Positions 23,931 to 35,580 of a stretch of DNA of 64,000 bases are shown here, one piece after another. The translations under genes were made by a program, and so were the position numbers. The notes beneath the pieces were generated by a model. It saw nothing but the letters and a program-made list of their open reading frames with translations. It searched no databases and had not been told where the DNA came from. The DNA is from Phaseolus vulgaris (taxonomy: Eukaryota; Streptophyta; Magnoliopsida; Fabales; Fabaceae): contig NC_023755.2 of assembly GCF_000499845.2 (NCBI RefSeq), positions 7,260,847 through 7,324,846 of the forward strand, given 5' to 3'. Within the stretch, counting starts at the first letter, position 1. Every line of letters starts with the position of its first letter.

Positions 23931-24175
23931 AAATTATTAGTATTTAAAATAATTTATTTTATTAATAAAATTTATAAACTAGTTTTTAAATTGGTATCTA
24001 ATTAACTATGTAGATACCAATTTAAAAACTAGTTTATAAATTTTATTAATAATACAAACCATTTTAATATCAATAATTTTTGTAGTCTCTGAAATAATAT
24101 CTAATTTAGTTAATATATATTAGTAACGTTTCTTATCTCTAAAATTGATTATTATTTAATGATTTTTTTTAGTGT
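23931..24175. repeat. Fold-back MITE with perfect 40-bp arms
   Basis: Arms 23961-24000 and 24011-24050 are perfect reverse complements around a 10-bp spacer ATTAACTATG. Outer sequence to 24175 (TATTTAATGATTTTTTTTAG) resembles the ends of the MITEs at 25486, 26661 and 58189, so this is probably a rearranged member of that family. Confidence 0.8.
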
Positions 24176-24673
24176 GATGAGTTGATCCAAATTTAAACAT
24201 AACCTAATTAGAAGGTTAACTAAAAGCAATAGAATTTTTTTAGACTAAGAAAAAAAAGATTTGAATCCATTTTTAGAACAAAAATCAACTAATAAAAATA
24301 TTTAGCCCAGGCTTATTAAAAATATTATATTTTTTTTCTCCACAAAAAATTAATAGAATAAAAGAAAGAAAACACTTCATGAATGTTCTAATCCTGATAA
24401 AAAACATCTAGCATAACCTCCCTTTCTGACTTAATTCCCCAAATACCTATTAAAAATATTATCATGCATTTATTGATTATGTGTCACAAGAAATTGAATG
24501 TGAAACTTTCAACCTACACTACATTTAAACCAAGTCATAAGAAATTGATATGTTCACAAAATCATTATCAAAGTTATAATTTAATTCATGTGTTTTTAAG
24601 TTAGGAATGATTCACATTTGTTCACTAATTTAAGGAGGTGTAATGGATTTAGTTTGGTGTTGAAATCTAAGGA
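24176..24673. other. Intergenic, no gene seen
   Basis: AT-rich; no coding frame, RNA gene or element end recognised. Confidence 0.35.
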
Positions 24674-24687
24674 TATGTATTTAGTTT

Positions 24688-24752
24688 TTTTTTCATCAGC
24701 AATGAATTAATAAAATAAAATGAGACACTTAAGGGGTGTCCCAACCCATATG
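24688..24752 (-). mobile_element. Severely 5'-truncated LINE 3'-end insertion, about 65 bp
   Basis: On the minus strand it reads TTGGGACACCCCTTAAGTG, then ...TTCATTGCTGATG and poly(A), matching the tail of the LINE ending at 12607. It is flanked by a perfect 14-bp duplication TATGTATTTAGTTT (24674-24687 and 24753-24766), the mark of target-primed reverse transcription. Confidence 0.9.
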
Positions 24753-24766
24753 TATGTATTTAGTTT

Positions 24767-25485
24767 AAATGATTCTGAAAGGAATATTTCTTTTTTAATT
24801 TCCTAATTTTGACTTGACATTAACTAATTTGTTGTATATAATGTACATTGGTTTCATAGTGAAGAAATTGCACACATATTATCTCTAAACCTTTTGCTTA
24901 TCATAAATAAAATGATTTTTTCCATAAATTAAATCAGCTTATGCATGTGCTAAAAGGAATTTACAAAAATTACATAAGATGACTTCTACAAATTAGCTTA
25001 TTTATAAGCTATTATTCCATGAAGAAGTTAATTTCTTTTATTTCATCTAATTTTTCTCTCCTAAAAAATTTTATTAGAGAATTTTTTCTAAACAAAGACC
25101 ATTTACCCTTTTTTTACATTGATAAACCATTTAATCCATACAAGAAATATGTTTTTGTATTGGTTCTTAACAAACTATATATAAAATACTGTTAAAAATA
25201 TTAAGAAAATCTATCACACATAATTTTTTTTTACATTGGTTATTAACAAATGAATGGACATTTTTGTCGAAAATATATATTTTTAATAATGTTTCTACTG
25301 AATTTTAACTAATAATAATAAAAACGTGTTTTTAATATTTTTTTTTCAAGGACTAAATGTTATGAAATTGGAAGATTCACTTTATCTACATGGATAAACT
25401 CTTAAGAACATAGGATCTATAACAAATTCAGTAAAAAGAAAAACATATAGTATTCTTACAAAATTAAAATATACGAAGTAATGAT
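24767..25485. other. Intergenic, AT-rich, no gene seen
   Basis: Low-complexity A/T DNA; nothing beyond simple runs. Confidence 0.35.
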
Positions 25486-25819
25486 CACTATATACATGAA
25501 AATCATTAAATAAAAACCAATTTTAAAGACAAAAAAACAATTAATTGTTATAGTGACTAAATTAAAGACTATTTTAAAGACTAAAAAGATTATTAGTTTC
25601 TAAATTAGTTTATATTATTGATAAATAATTTCTAAATTTATTTGTAGCAAAAACCTTGATAGCTAATTAGATACCAATTTAGAAATTATTTATCAATAAT
25701 AGAAACTAATTCAGAAATCAATAATTTTTTAGTCTTTAAAATGGTATCTAATTTAGTTATTATAACAACTAATTACTTTTAGTTAAAATTAGTTTTTATT
25801 TAATGATTTTCTTGTAATG
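25486..25819. mobile_element. Fold-back CACTA-type MITE, diverged
   Basis: Left end CACTATATACATGAAAATCA and right end TTTAATGATTTTCTTGTAATG are imperfect inverted ends of the family at 26661-27038. The interior is self-complementary around 25660 (CTAATTAGATACCAATTTAG). A target duplication was not clear. Confidence 0.65.
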
Positions 25820-26660
25820 GTTGTTTATTGTTTTTTTTTTAAACTTACCCATTTTTGCAATTAGAAAAGTAAATTCCACTAAATCCATAAATTTTACATA
25901 CATGTCAATATAAACTATTTAAACTATTTGAGTTTGAATATCATGTGTCAAAACTTTGACTATAATTATAATATGAGACAAGATATAAATTTTAATATTT
26001 TTTTTGTGATGAATTAATGTTAAGGTAAGTTATGTGTATATTTTTTGCATTTGATTTGATGCCAACTCATGTATGAGACATGAAACACTGCTGAGGGAGT
26101 TTCTACCTAACACTCATCCATTGGAGCTAAATATGGCCAAATAATCTTCTCATTCAAAGCAATGTGTGGCATATTCAAATGAAGGGAAAAATTCTAGATA
26201 AATATGATTGAGAAAAAAATTGTATTATTTATTTATTTACTTAAATATTCTTATCTTGAAATTGTTAAGGAATTGAATTAAAATAAAAGTAAATATTTAT
26301 ATGTGAAGGTTAAAACATGTATTGATATATTTTGGATAGAAATTTGTAAATAAGAAAAAATAATTACAATCAATATTATGATGTAAACGTTCCAATTGTA
26401 TTGTTAATTGTTTGCGAAAATTTCATATGTACAATTTTTTTTATAATTTTAATTAAAATTAACAACAATGTTTATGAATAAAAGTTAGTATTTTATTTAT
26501 TGTTCTAATAATTATAAGTCATATTCAATTTTTTAATTTTTAAGTTAATATGAAAGTAATCACACTAGGACCATTGATTAACCTATTTTACAATAGTTGT
26601 TGTACTAAAAGTTCATTCACGTGTTTATCTTTTACTAAATTTAACACAAACACATATCTA

Positions 26661-27038
26661 CACTACAAGAAAATCATGAAATAGAAATCAATTTGTAGAA
26701 ACCAAAATAATTAGTTGCAATAGTAACTAAATTATAGACCATTTTAGAAACTAAAAAGAAATTTGATTTCTAAATTAGTTTCTATTATTTTCTATTATTG
26801 TTAAATAGTTTCTAAATTGGTATCTAATTAGCAACCAAGGTTAATTGGTAGTTAAAACCTTAGTTGCTAATTAGATATCAATTTAGAAACTATTTAAAAA
26901 TAATAAAAAATAATAGAAACTAATTTAGAAACTATTTTTTTTTTTTAGTTTCTAAAATGGTCTCTATTTTAGTTTTTATTGTAACTAATTACTTTGGTTT
27001 CTAAAAATTGGTCTCTATTTCATGATTTTATTGTAGTG
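26661..27038. mobile_element. Fold-back CACTA-type MITE, 378 bp
   Basis: Starts CACTACAAGAAAATCATGAA and ends TTCATGATTTTATTGTAGTG, nearly perfect inverted ends, with 3-bp duplication CTA at 26658-26660 and 27039-27041. Most of its length is inverted-repeat (TTTCTAAATTAGTTTCTATT against AATAGAAACTAATTTAGAAA), so a transcript would fold into one hairpin. Confidence 0.85.
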
Positions 27039-27041
27039 CTA

Positions 27042-28003
27042 TAATTGATTATCATTGAGTGTTTAACTGATTAAGATCTAAATTCAAATAGACTAACTAC
27101 TTTATGTTTAATTAATTACAAAAACATGCACAATCAATTGTATTCATCATCCTAATCAATTATGTTATCGGTATAATTAATTATTGAGTCACAACTAATA
27201 GATTACAACCTTTGGTTTAGTACAAACAATTTTTTTAGTTTCAAATGAATGCACCATGCCCACATTCTTGCTTCTTTTATTAAACGATCACATTACCTTT
27301 TTTTTTGTTTGCAAATTAGTTCAAATCTTCTCTATCAAACTACTACAATAACTCACATTTTTTAACCTTCAAATCTTCTAATAGATTGCAACAATCTCTT
27401 CTAAACACATTGAGTGAAACATCCACTCTCTTATATATATGGAGCAATTTATTCAATTTTAGATTTTTTTTTATGAAATTATATTATTTTCTTGAAATAA
27501 GAACAACAAATTAAATTATTGAGAGTAATTACATTTAAAAAAAGATGATTAAGTTTACTCTCGTTATTAATAAATTTTATTTTTTTTCTCATTATTTATT
27601 GTTACAAAAGTATATATCTATACAATTTAATAGGAACAAACAATATTTTTTTTAAGGTTTCATAAAAACCACCACCATTTTGTTCTAAATTATATTTATA
27701 TTAAGGATAAGAGAGTATAAAATTGGAGTATTTTTTAAAAATTTAAAATAGTACATCTTAATAGAAATATTCTAAATATATTATTTCTAATTTAAAATTG
27801 TACTTGTGTAAAATTAGATATTTATAACATGATTAATGATAGTTAGAAGACAATTATAATTGAGATAAGTCATGTTCGCAACATCCTTTTGTCATTTTTA
27901 GCATTTTCACGGTCATCTCGGTCTCTCTAACGACTGCGGTTGTCCTTGTCTTGTTGACGGTAGTGGTGACAGTCATCCTAAGTTGAGTCACAGTAACATT
28001 TAG
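27042..28003. other. Intergenic, no gene seen
   Basis: AT-rich except 27870-28000, where a short GC-richer stretch (TCATCTCGGTCTCTCTAACG) occurs without a supported frame. Confidence 0.35.
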
Positions 28004-28085
28004 TTCCTGTTTGTTTCAATGGAAAGACTGTTCGCAAGAGGGAATGAACACTGATAACAACTATTTGGATCCACTTATGTGCGTA
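28004..28085 (-). repeat. Dispersed repeat, inverted relative to 36658-36740
   Basis: CTGTTTGTTTCAATGGAAAG...AACAACTATTTGGATCCACT matches the reverse complement of 36658-36740 (AACAGTACATCCATAGAAGC; ATCCAAATAGTTGATATCTC). Probable MITE ends. Confidence 0.5.
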
Positions 28086-29057
28086 GAAGTGTGAGGAAAG
28101 AGATTCACATAAACAACGAAAACTATGTCCCTTTCACATGCAAAGAATGTTGCAGAAAGATACATCAACATTGATGATTTATCTAATTTATTCCAGATTT
28201 TGACGACATAAAGGCAAAAAAATAAAATAAAAAATGAAAATAAGATCATAATATAAAATAAAAAATATTAAGTATATTTATAATAAAAATATAAATATTA
28301 TTTATATGTAAAATAAAATAAAAAATATTGTATATATATATATATATTAATAAAAATAAAAATAAAAATAAAAATAAAAATATATACATAATTGATTATG
28401 TGTAATATAGTATAGAAATTTAATAATTTTAATTTATTCAATTTATATTTATTATCATTATTTTAAAATTTTATTTTAAAATTTTATTTTAATTAATATT
28501 ATAATTTTATCAATATTTTATAAATTAATTTATATATTATTACTTAAATATTTATATTACTATAATTTAAATATTTATATTTTAATATTAATAAAAAAAT
28601 GTATTATTATAAATATAATTATATTACTATTATTATTTATTTTATTATTTTATTATATTATTATAATTAATTATATTATAAAATTTATTCATAATCGATT
28701 ATGTATAATATATAATCAAATAATAATATTATTAATAATAAATATAAAATTATGTATAATAAAAATAAAAATAGTTATTTATATAAAAAATAAATTTATA
28801 TCATATTATTATTATTAATTAAAAAAAATATACGAATAAATTAATTATTTTTCTATTACTATTAATCTTTTATTAATTAAAAAATTAAAATTTTAATCAC
28901 ACTCATCACATCACACATCACTGACAAATTTATTATTTTTATAAAAAAATTATATTTAATGATAAGAAACTCATTTTTTTTTAAAAATAATTATTCAATG
29001 GTATTAGAAATAATTTACATAATTTTAATTTAACTCAAATTTACACAAAAATACTTT
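28086..29057. other. Extremely AT-rich stretch with simple repeats, no gene
   Basis: Includes an (AT)n run near 28331 and an array of AAAAAT pentamer/hexamer units at about 28350-28381. Nothing coding. Confidence 0.6.
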
Positions 29058-29503
29058 ATATTCCATTATTCAAATATTTTTAAAGACAAGAGTAAATTTG
29101 TAAACTTACATTTTACACCTTTAAAAATAATTGAAATTTTCTCACAACCATCACATTACACACAAATTTCAATAAATATTTCTCATACATCCACTCGAAC
29201 ATACCCGTAATCCAAACACAAACACTTTCTCTACACTTTTTTCTCAATTCCTCACACATTCACTCTCTCAAATCCTTAGACTTAGGCTCTGTTTGGATTA
29301 GGGAGGGGATGTGTGGGGATTTGAGGGAGTGAATGTGTGAGGATGTATGAGGAAAGTGTGACGAAAGTGAGGGTGCTTGGATTGGGGTATGTTATGTGTA
29401 AGGAAAATTTATGGGAGTTTGTGAGTTATGTGATGGTTATGAGGAAATTTTAATTTTTTTTAAAGGTGTGAAATGTTACTTTACATATTTACCCTTGTCT
29501 ATT
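29058..29503. repeat. Long inverted repeat of about 215-bp arms
   Basis: The left arm (about 29058-29275) and right arm (about 29300-29503) are imperfect reverse complements: CCTCACACATTCACTCTCTC against GGGAGTGAATGTGTGAGG, and TCTCACAACCATCACATTAC against GTGATGGTTATGAGGAAATT. The left-arm sequence recurs at 37080-37310 in the same orientation. Confidence 0.8.
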
Positions 29504-30520
29504 AAAAGAAATTAAGAATAAAATGAGTTGTTTTTGTTTAAAAATGAACAACTTTCACATATTTCAAAGATTTAAAAATTATAATTAAAAAAAAATATAT
29601 GTTAAATGTAAATATGTATAGTATAAAAATTATAATTAGAAAAAATATGTATTCAACAAATTAAATAAAAACAGAACTTCAAGTAATAAAATTGGAAAAT
29701 AAATCAAATCTTATATAAATAAAAAAAAATATTATTTTTTAATATTAAAAACCCTCTAGTAATAAAAAATAATATTACAACAACAAAAATATAACGTAAT
29801 GAATAATAGAAAAAAAAATCATAAAAAATTATAATAAAATAAATTATAACTCATAAACTTAATAACTATACATAGAAATATAGTAATATAAACACACACA
29901 AAAATAGAATTTCAAATAATTTCTTTAAATATTAAACATATACTATGAAATTAGAAAATAAATCACATCTTATATAAATAGAAAATTACTATTTTTTAAT
30001 ATTAAAAAACCTCACAATAAAGCAATCTAAAAAATACTACAACAACAAAAATATAACTTAATTAACCATAGAAAAAGATTTCATAAAAAAATATAATAAA
30101 AAATAAGGATAAAAACGTATTAGTAGTATAATTCAATATAGTTCAATAATTTTTTATTATTATTTTATTTTATTAAATATTTGTGTTAGTTAAATTTATT
30201 TAATAACTAATATTTATAATGAAGTGTTGTTTTTATTAATAAATTATGTAAAAATACGTGAAAAATATATTAAAAAAAATGAAAATCATGTGTTGGAGTT
30301 TTATCCTTATGGGTTTTCAGCCTCTAGGTGGATGAGGATGCCATAGATTATAAAGTTATAACCTATTATGAACAATTTTATAGCGTAGAGATCAAATTAA
30401 TAAAATGTAAATACGAGTAAATAGAAGAAAATTGTGAATCATTTAAATAATTCGATAAATAACACAATGACTTAAAAACTTTGATAAACAACACAATTAA
30501 ACAACAGACTTCGAAAAACA

Positions 30521-30612
30521 ACACAATGATAAACAATTGAGTTCGATAAACAACACAATCAAAACAACACAATGATAAACAATTGAGTTCGATAAACAAC
30601 ACAATCAAAACA
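30521..30612. repeat. Two-copy tandem repeat, period 46
   Basis: ACACAATGATAAACAATTGA...GTTCGATAAACAACACAATC is repeated exactly at 30521 and 30567. Related looser units (GATAAACAACACAAT) extend from 30450 to 30660. Confidence 0.85.
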
Positions 30613-30710
30613 ACAGAGTTCGATCAACAACACAATGATTTAAAGACTTAAGTAAACAACACAACCAAACTAAAATGAAATGCAACCTTAAAATACAACT
30701 TAAACACCAT

Positions 30711-31881
30711 TCAATTACGCTGAGTCATCATATTAAACAACTTTGTCATTCTTCGTTGGGCATGTAATCCAAATAGTTGTTTGACCTTAGCTAGGTTTTC
30801 ACACAAGATAGCATTGTCCAGGAGATTTTCATCACTAATGTTCATGTCAACCAACAAAGACCAAATATCAGACTCGGAGTACTGGTAGGACGTTATGCGG
30901 CGTTGATGGTGTACATGCTCACCATAATAGTCGGTGCATCGTCTAATGTCTATAGCTACATCTTTTGTTGCGGTCGCCTGTATACGAGCAATCTCAACTA
31001 AATCAGTGGCCACTTCATCACCATGCTTCATGTAGGACCCAAAAACCGCAAGGTTATTGTTTAACATGGAAAATTGATTTTCAATGACATCCACCATGGG
31101 TGCTTTTCTCTTTGATCCCTTTGATGAGGAGGTCTCACCCGTTGTCTGAGAAGGCGTAGATTGAGTATTGCTTGGACTATTAGTTGATTCGACATGTGGT
31201 CCAGGTGAGCAGGGAAGATCCTCATTAGGAGCATCGGGAGCATCAAACTCTGACGGTTCTGGTATGTAATCCATGCTATTATCACTTAGATTGACACATA
31301 TTTTCCGTTGGAACATGTCTGCTTGCCTGTGCAGGTGTCCTCCCCCCATTTCCGGTGGCTCTATCGTTCGACCACAGCTCCTCCATAAGGTCATAATTGC
31401 GGATGGAATTGACACGCCATTTACTAGCAGAAGGCTTTGCCTGTAACCAATAAAATGTCAATAAAAATATTAGTAATAATCATCTGTTTAGGGTTTAAAG
31501 AAATGTTGTCAACATTATTAATTATGGTACCTGGATCAAGCTATCCCAGACTTCGTCTTCTGCCACAAATTTTTTACTGCTCTGGTTCCATGCAAAACCA
31601 CTAAGACTAGAAAATAAATTGTGCACCTCCCTCCACATGTCCTTCAAACATTTTTGATGATTTTTTACATGATTTTTTGTTATGGTATGCATTCCAACCT
31701 CGTGTAATGCCATAACAATGTTGTTATAGCCCTGTGTGGTCCAACTACCATCAACTCTTGAAACTCGTCGTGCCTATTCCACCATTGCACTTAAAAGTGT
31801 TAAGTCCATATTCACGGTCCACTTATTAAACTCTCTCAAATTGCCTAATGAAACTGCAACAACATGTTTACCGCGATCCAT
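30711..31881 (-). pseudogene. Harbinger Myb/SANT-like DNA-binding protein, broken
   Basis: Second gene of the PIF/Harbinger element; its product normally binds DNA with the transposase (family knowledge). Exon 1 (31531-31881) starts MDRGKHVVAVSLGNLREFNK and has a Myb_DNA-bind_3-like region with NNIVMALHEVGMHTITKNHV and GFAWNQSSKKFVAEDEVW. Exon 2 (30711-31440) carries KPSASKW, a Ser/Thr/Pro-rich middle (SNTQSTPSQTTGETSSS) and the tail AQRRMTKLFNMMTQRN. Breaks: an in-frame TAG at 31774-31776 where Gln is expected, and a frame change near 31300. Intron 31441-31530 has GT...AG ends. Confidence 0.82.
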
Positions 31882-31900
31882 CTAAAAATTGTAATCAAAC

Positions 31901-33412
31901 TTAGAGCCAAATAGAGTAAGAAAAATTCAAATTACAATTTATTGCATAAAATTGATTGTTTACATAATGTTGCCACATTTCATTTGCTATATTGTCTCTA
32001 ATATGTGAATCTAACCTATAATCATCCTCACGAGGTTGAGCAGCTGAAACTTGTAAATCTTGTTCTAGCAATTCACGATCAACTTCTTCAATGAAAGAAT
32101 CATCATTGTCCACCATGCAAAGAAAGTTATGGATAATACAACAAGCACAAACTATATTTGTCATAATGTCCAAAGAGTAATGTGGCTCGGTCCCACTAGC
32201 TATAATTGGGAAACGCTTCTTCAAAACACCGAAAGTTCTTTCAATTACATTTCACATCGACGAATGCCGATGATTAAACAACTCTCGAGCATTTTGTGGA
32301 CCTCTTCGAGAGTACTCTTTCAAATGGTATCTAACCCTTCGATAAGGTGTTAATATTGTCCTTTTAACATAAAACCTACATCGCCAAGATAGTATTTCCC
32401 TACAAACATTGTGCAAACCATAATTAGTCCTAAAACGTCTTCAATAAAAATTGTTATGCAGACCCAAATACCTTCACTAACCTTACGGAACAATAAGAGG
32501 ATCCTCTCGTATCAATGCATCCTTTAATATTCTTGAATCTGAGGTTGTTCCATCCTTTAAGAGGATCCTCTCGTATCTGAATTTCATGTCAAAATCACAC
32601 GCTGCGAAAACGTTTTGAGTTGGCCAATCTTTTTTTCCTCGAAAACGCAGTGCATCACCACGTGGGACCTTCACGCGTACATGAGTGCCATCTATGGCAC
32701 CTAAACAATCCTAATGAAAAAAAATTGATATTTAAGAAAACAATTAAGAAAAAAATTACGATAAATATAAATGAACCTGAAAATATGGATAAAATCGGTA
32801 GTTGTATAAGATCTGGGGTTGCACAACACTGTCATCTGGTTGATTTAAGAATTCTCTCTCCAACACCAAAATCGCATTCAATATGTTATGAAAGTGACGG
32901 GAAACTGTTTCTCCGGACCAATGAAAGAAGAATGAAACACTCTGATTCTTGACATTATGTCCAATAATGTGGAGAAATTTAGCAAGTTGTTCTTCCATGG
33001 TTGATCGATATGCATCCTTAACAAGTTCGGTTTGCCTAATTCGTTGACATAATTGAATGAATGCTTGTGGTCCCATGCCAATAATGTCACGAGAACGTTC
33101 AGTGTGCACCAAGTACTCCTTCAGCTTTTGTCTGCGTCGCTCTTTTCGTGGTTCAAACTCGGTAATAGAGTTTGTTGTATCACTTAACATACGCAACAAA
33201 TGTAATCCAAAAGCAATGATGCAAATGATCATAACTGATGCAACTTTTGTGTTCTTTTGTATTTGTTCTTGTAGTTGTGAAATTAATTTCATGTTCGCAC
33301 TCACAATATCATTATAAATTGCAATTGTTTCATCAAAATTTTCATTATTGTCATCCTCAAAATGTGGCAACGAATTGTTGTCGTTATCCATCCCAATAAT
33401 GTTGACCTCCAT
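31901..33412 (-). pseudogene. PIF/Harbinger DDE transposase (HARBI1-like), broken
   Basis: Exon 1 (32777-33412) begins MEVNIIGMDNDNN and includes KEYLVHTERSRDIIGMGPQA and HIIGHNVKNQSVSFFFHWSG. Exon 2 (32482-32710) reads DCLGAIDGTHVRVKVPRGDA (first catalytic Asp) and TSDSRILKDALIREDPLIVP (second Asp). Exon 3 (to 31901) includes VIERTFGVLKKRFPIIASG (catalytic Glu) and CCIIHNFLCMVDNDDSF. Lesions: TAA at 32483-32485, a lost base near 32370, TGA at 32252-32254 in place of Arg, and a short stretch near 32560-32580 replaced by a copy of nearby sequence. Introns 32711-32776 and 32400-32481 have consensus ends. The three catalytic acids are still readable, but no full protein is possible. Confidence 0.88.
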
Positions 33413-35215
33413 AATACACAGCCATGTAAGACAAATTTATTCAAATGGTTGTATGTAAGATTACAAATCTTACACATTAGTCATTATTGAGTTACCGTAC
33501 TAGTCACAATTTTAGAGTTAGGGTTGGGCTTCTACTATTAGGTTAAGGGATAATGTTAGTATTATGGTTAGGGTTACTATTTATGTAAGAGATTACACAA
33601 TAAATATAAAAAATGTAACTTAATTTTTTATTAAAATAAATAATATTTTTTTTACTAATTACAACAAAGTTGTATTTTCTACAACCAAAAAAATATATAA
33701 TGTAATTAATTAATTTTCTCGTAATAAATACCTTAAAATTGTTTTAATTATTTTTCAAAATAGACCATAAACAAAAATAGCATACAATACATTATTTAAA
33801 TTTAAATTTAATTAAAATTATTGAAAAATATCTTGTGCAGAATTTTTACACAAATAAAGTAAATATATAATTGTTTAATTTTTATATATTAAAATACATT
33901 TATTGTTGATTTATTTAGTATATCAAATTCATATAAACATGATTTACATAAATATTTCAATTGAATAAAGACTTTTTCCCTTTCTTTTTTTTGTTAATTA
34001 AGAGTATTACCTTTTCGAAGAGGTAACTAATTTCTTGAAAAAATTGTCGTCCCTTTAAAAGAATGACAATTCTTATAAACACATTCTTAAAGGTAAAAAT
34101 ATTTCTCTATTTTTAAATTATAATTTTTTAAACATTTTCCATTATTTGATTATTTTTATTGTTACTATAAAAGTGTAAGATTTAGAATCACATTCTCATA
34201 TAAATTATATCAACTGAATATTAATTGAAATAAAAAATAATTAAACATATAATCTTTGTTAATGTATAATAAAATTTTATGTAAATTAATCATTTCGTTT
34301 TATAATGGACCGAATATTGGACAATTTGTTTTAGATCACAACTAATTTTTTATTAAAACTAATTTTTTAAGGAAGTAACTTTTTCAAGTACATATAATTT
34401 ATTTAAAATAAATAACTTACACTACAAAAGTCTCAAATTTTACACATTTTATCTTTTATTTTGATCCCTTCAACTTTAAACTTAACGAAGTCATTTAAGC
34501 ACCATTAAGAAATAGTTTAATTAATTAAGTTCTTAGAAAAGGGAAAAATACGGATGGAACAAAAAAATTGATGATTTTCTGGAAATTTAGATTTTAAAGT
34601 TGCAAAAAATTGAAAAAAATCAATTCAAATAAACAATATATTTATTTTAAAAAAATCATACCACAAATGATTTAAATACACAATCAGACCCTATTGATTA
34701 ACATAAAACTAAATATAACATTAAAGAGATATATTAACTAACATAAAAGTGAATATAATGTTAAAGACATATATTAACTAACAAAAAACTGAATGTAAAA
34801 TAAACAAATCCTTAATATTAAAATTAAATTAAACATTTGATCATTTTACATCCATATATATGTTAAACAATACAAATTTAACTTTTATTTGTATATGCTT
34901 AAACAAATCCAACAAACTTGAAAGCTAAACAAAATTAAGAACTAACCTGAAAGAAGAAGATTAGGAAGCCTCTAATGTTATGAGAGGTTATAATTTAATT
35001 CTCTGCACCCAACAAGAGTCCCTAAAACCCACCTGCTATTAATAACACTGCAATAGTAAAACACACAACTTAGAAAGAAAACACCAATACATATTAAAAC
35101 CACCAATGCACAAGCACAACATGCATTTTCTTAATGAATTTAATAGAACAAAAAAATAAAAAAAATGAAGCAAAACAACTCCAGTGCCAAAACAACATAA
35201 AACACAAAATATATG
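33413..35215. other. Intergenic, AT-rich, no gene seen
   Basis: Around 33480-33600 TAGGGTTAGGG-like words occur but are irregular. No coding region. A period-40 tandem repeat lies at 34698-34800. Confidence 0.4.
34698..34800. repeat. Degenerate tandem repeat, period 40, about 2.5 copies
   Basis: ATTAACTAACATAAAA...TGAATATAATGTTAAAGA recurs at 34701, 34741 and 34781 with scattered substitutions. Confidence 0.8.
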
Positions 35216-35229
35216 AACTAGGATGGAGG

Positions 35230-35566
35230 GGGATTTTACCAGTAGCCGCTACAGCTGAACGTATCAGAGAGAGAAGCATCAATTCATCAAAATGGGTAAG
35301 GTTCACCGATCTCTCGCGCGTGCGGATAAAGTGAGAGGACAAACTCCTAAGGTGGCCAAGCAAGACAAGAAGAAGAAGCCACGAGGATGCGCTCACAAGC
35401 GAATGTAATACAACAGTTGTCCGTGGTGGGATTCAGTAAGAAGCGTGGACCAAACTCGTCGGAGAAGTGAGGGGCGTGTGGATGACGGGTTTTCGTAGTT
35501 TGCAAAATGTATCACTTGTTTTATTTTTATTTGATTGATGACTGAAAGTTTGATAGTTAAAAAAAA
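35230..35566 (+). pseudogene. Processed retropseudogene of 40S ribosomal protein S30 (eS30)
   Basis: ATG at 35292 opens [20 protein letters not shown] then [18 protein letters not shown], the eS30 N-terminal two thirds. Next comes TAA (35400s) where Gln is expected, and about 10 bp are lost. The remaining C-terminus (to TGA at 35468-35470) is recognisable only in another frame as the KKRGPNSSEK end. Leader and 3' UTR are retained, ending in poly(A) at about 35559-35568. A perfect 14-bp duplication AACTAGGATGGAGG flanks it (35216-35229 and 35567-35580). Intronless body, poly(A) and duplication show LINE-mediated retroposition. G-to-D and R-to-C changes add to the decay. Confidence 0.93.
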
Positions 35567-35580
35567 AACTAGGATGGAGG

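Larger units (their letters stand above)
29286..33412 (-). mobile_element. Decayed PIF/Harbinger DNA transposon with two genes
   Basis: Carries both PIF/Harbinger genes on the minus strand: DDE transposase (31901-33412) and Myb/SANT-like protein (30711-31881). A plausible 3' terminus is GGCTCTGTTTGGATTAGGG at 29286, preceded by TTA, the usual Harbinger target. The matching end on the transposase side was not found before 34000, so the element may be broken there and its right border is uncertain. Confidence 0.7.

Noticed and set aside
30378..30608. 76-codon minus frame in the tandem repeat
   Set aside because: Low-complexity translation of the 46-bp repeat.
35134..35334. 66-codon plus frame ending in the S30 region
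   Set aside because: Runs from the flank into the pseudogene leader in another frame; the supported feature is the eS30 retrocopy.
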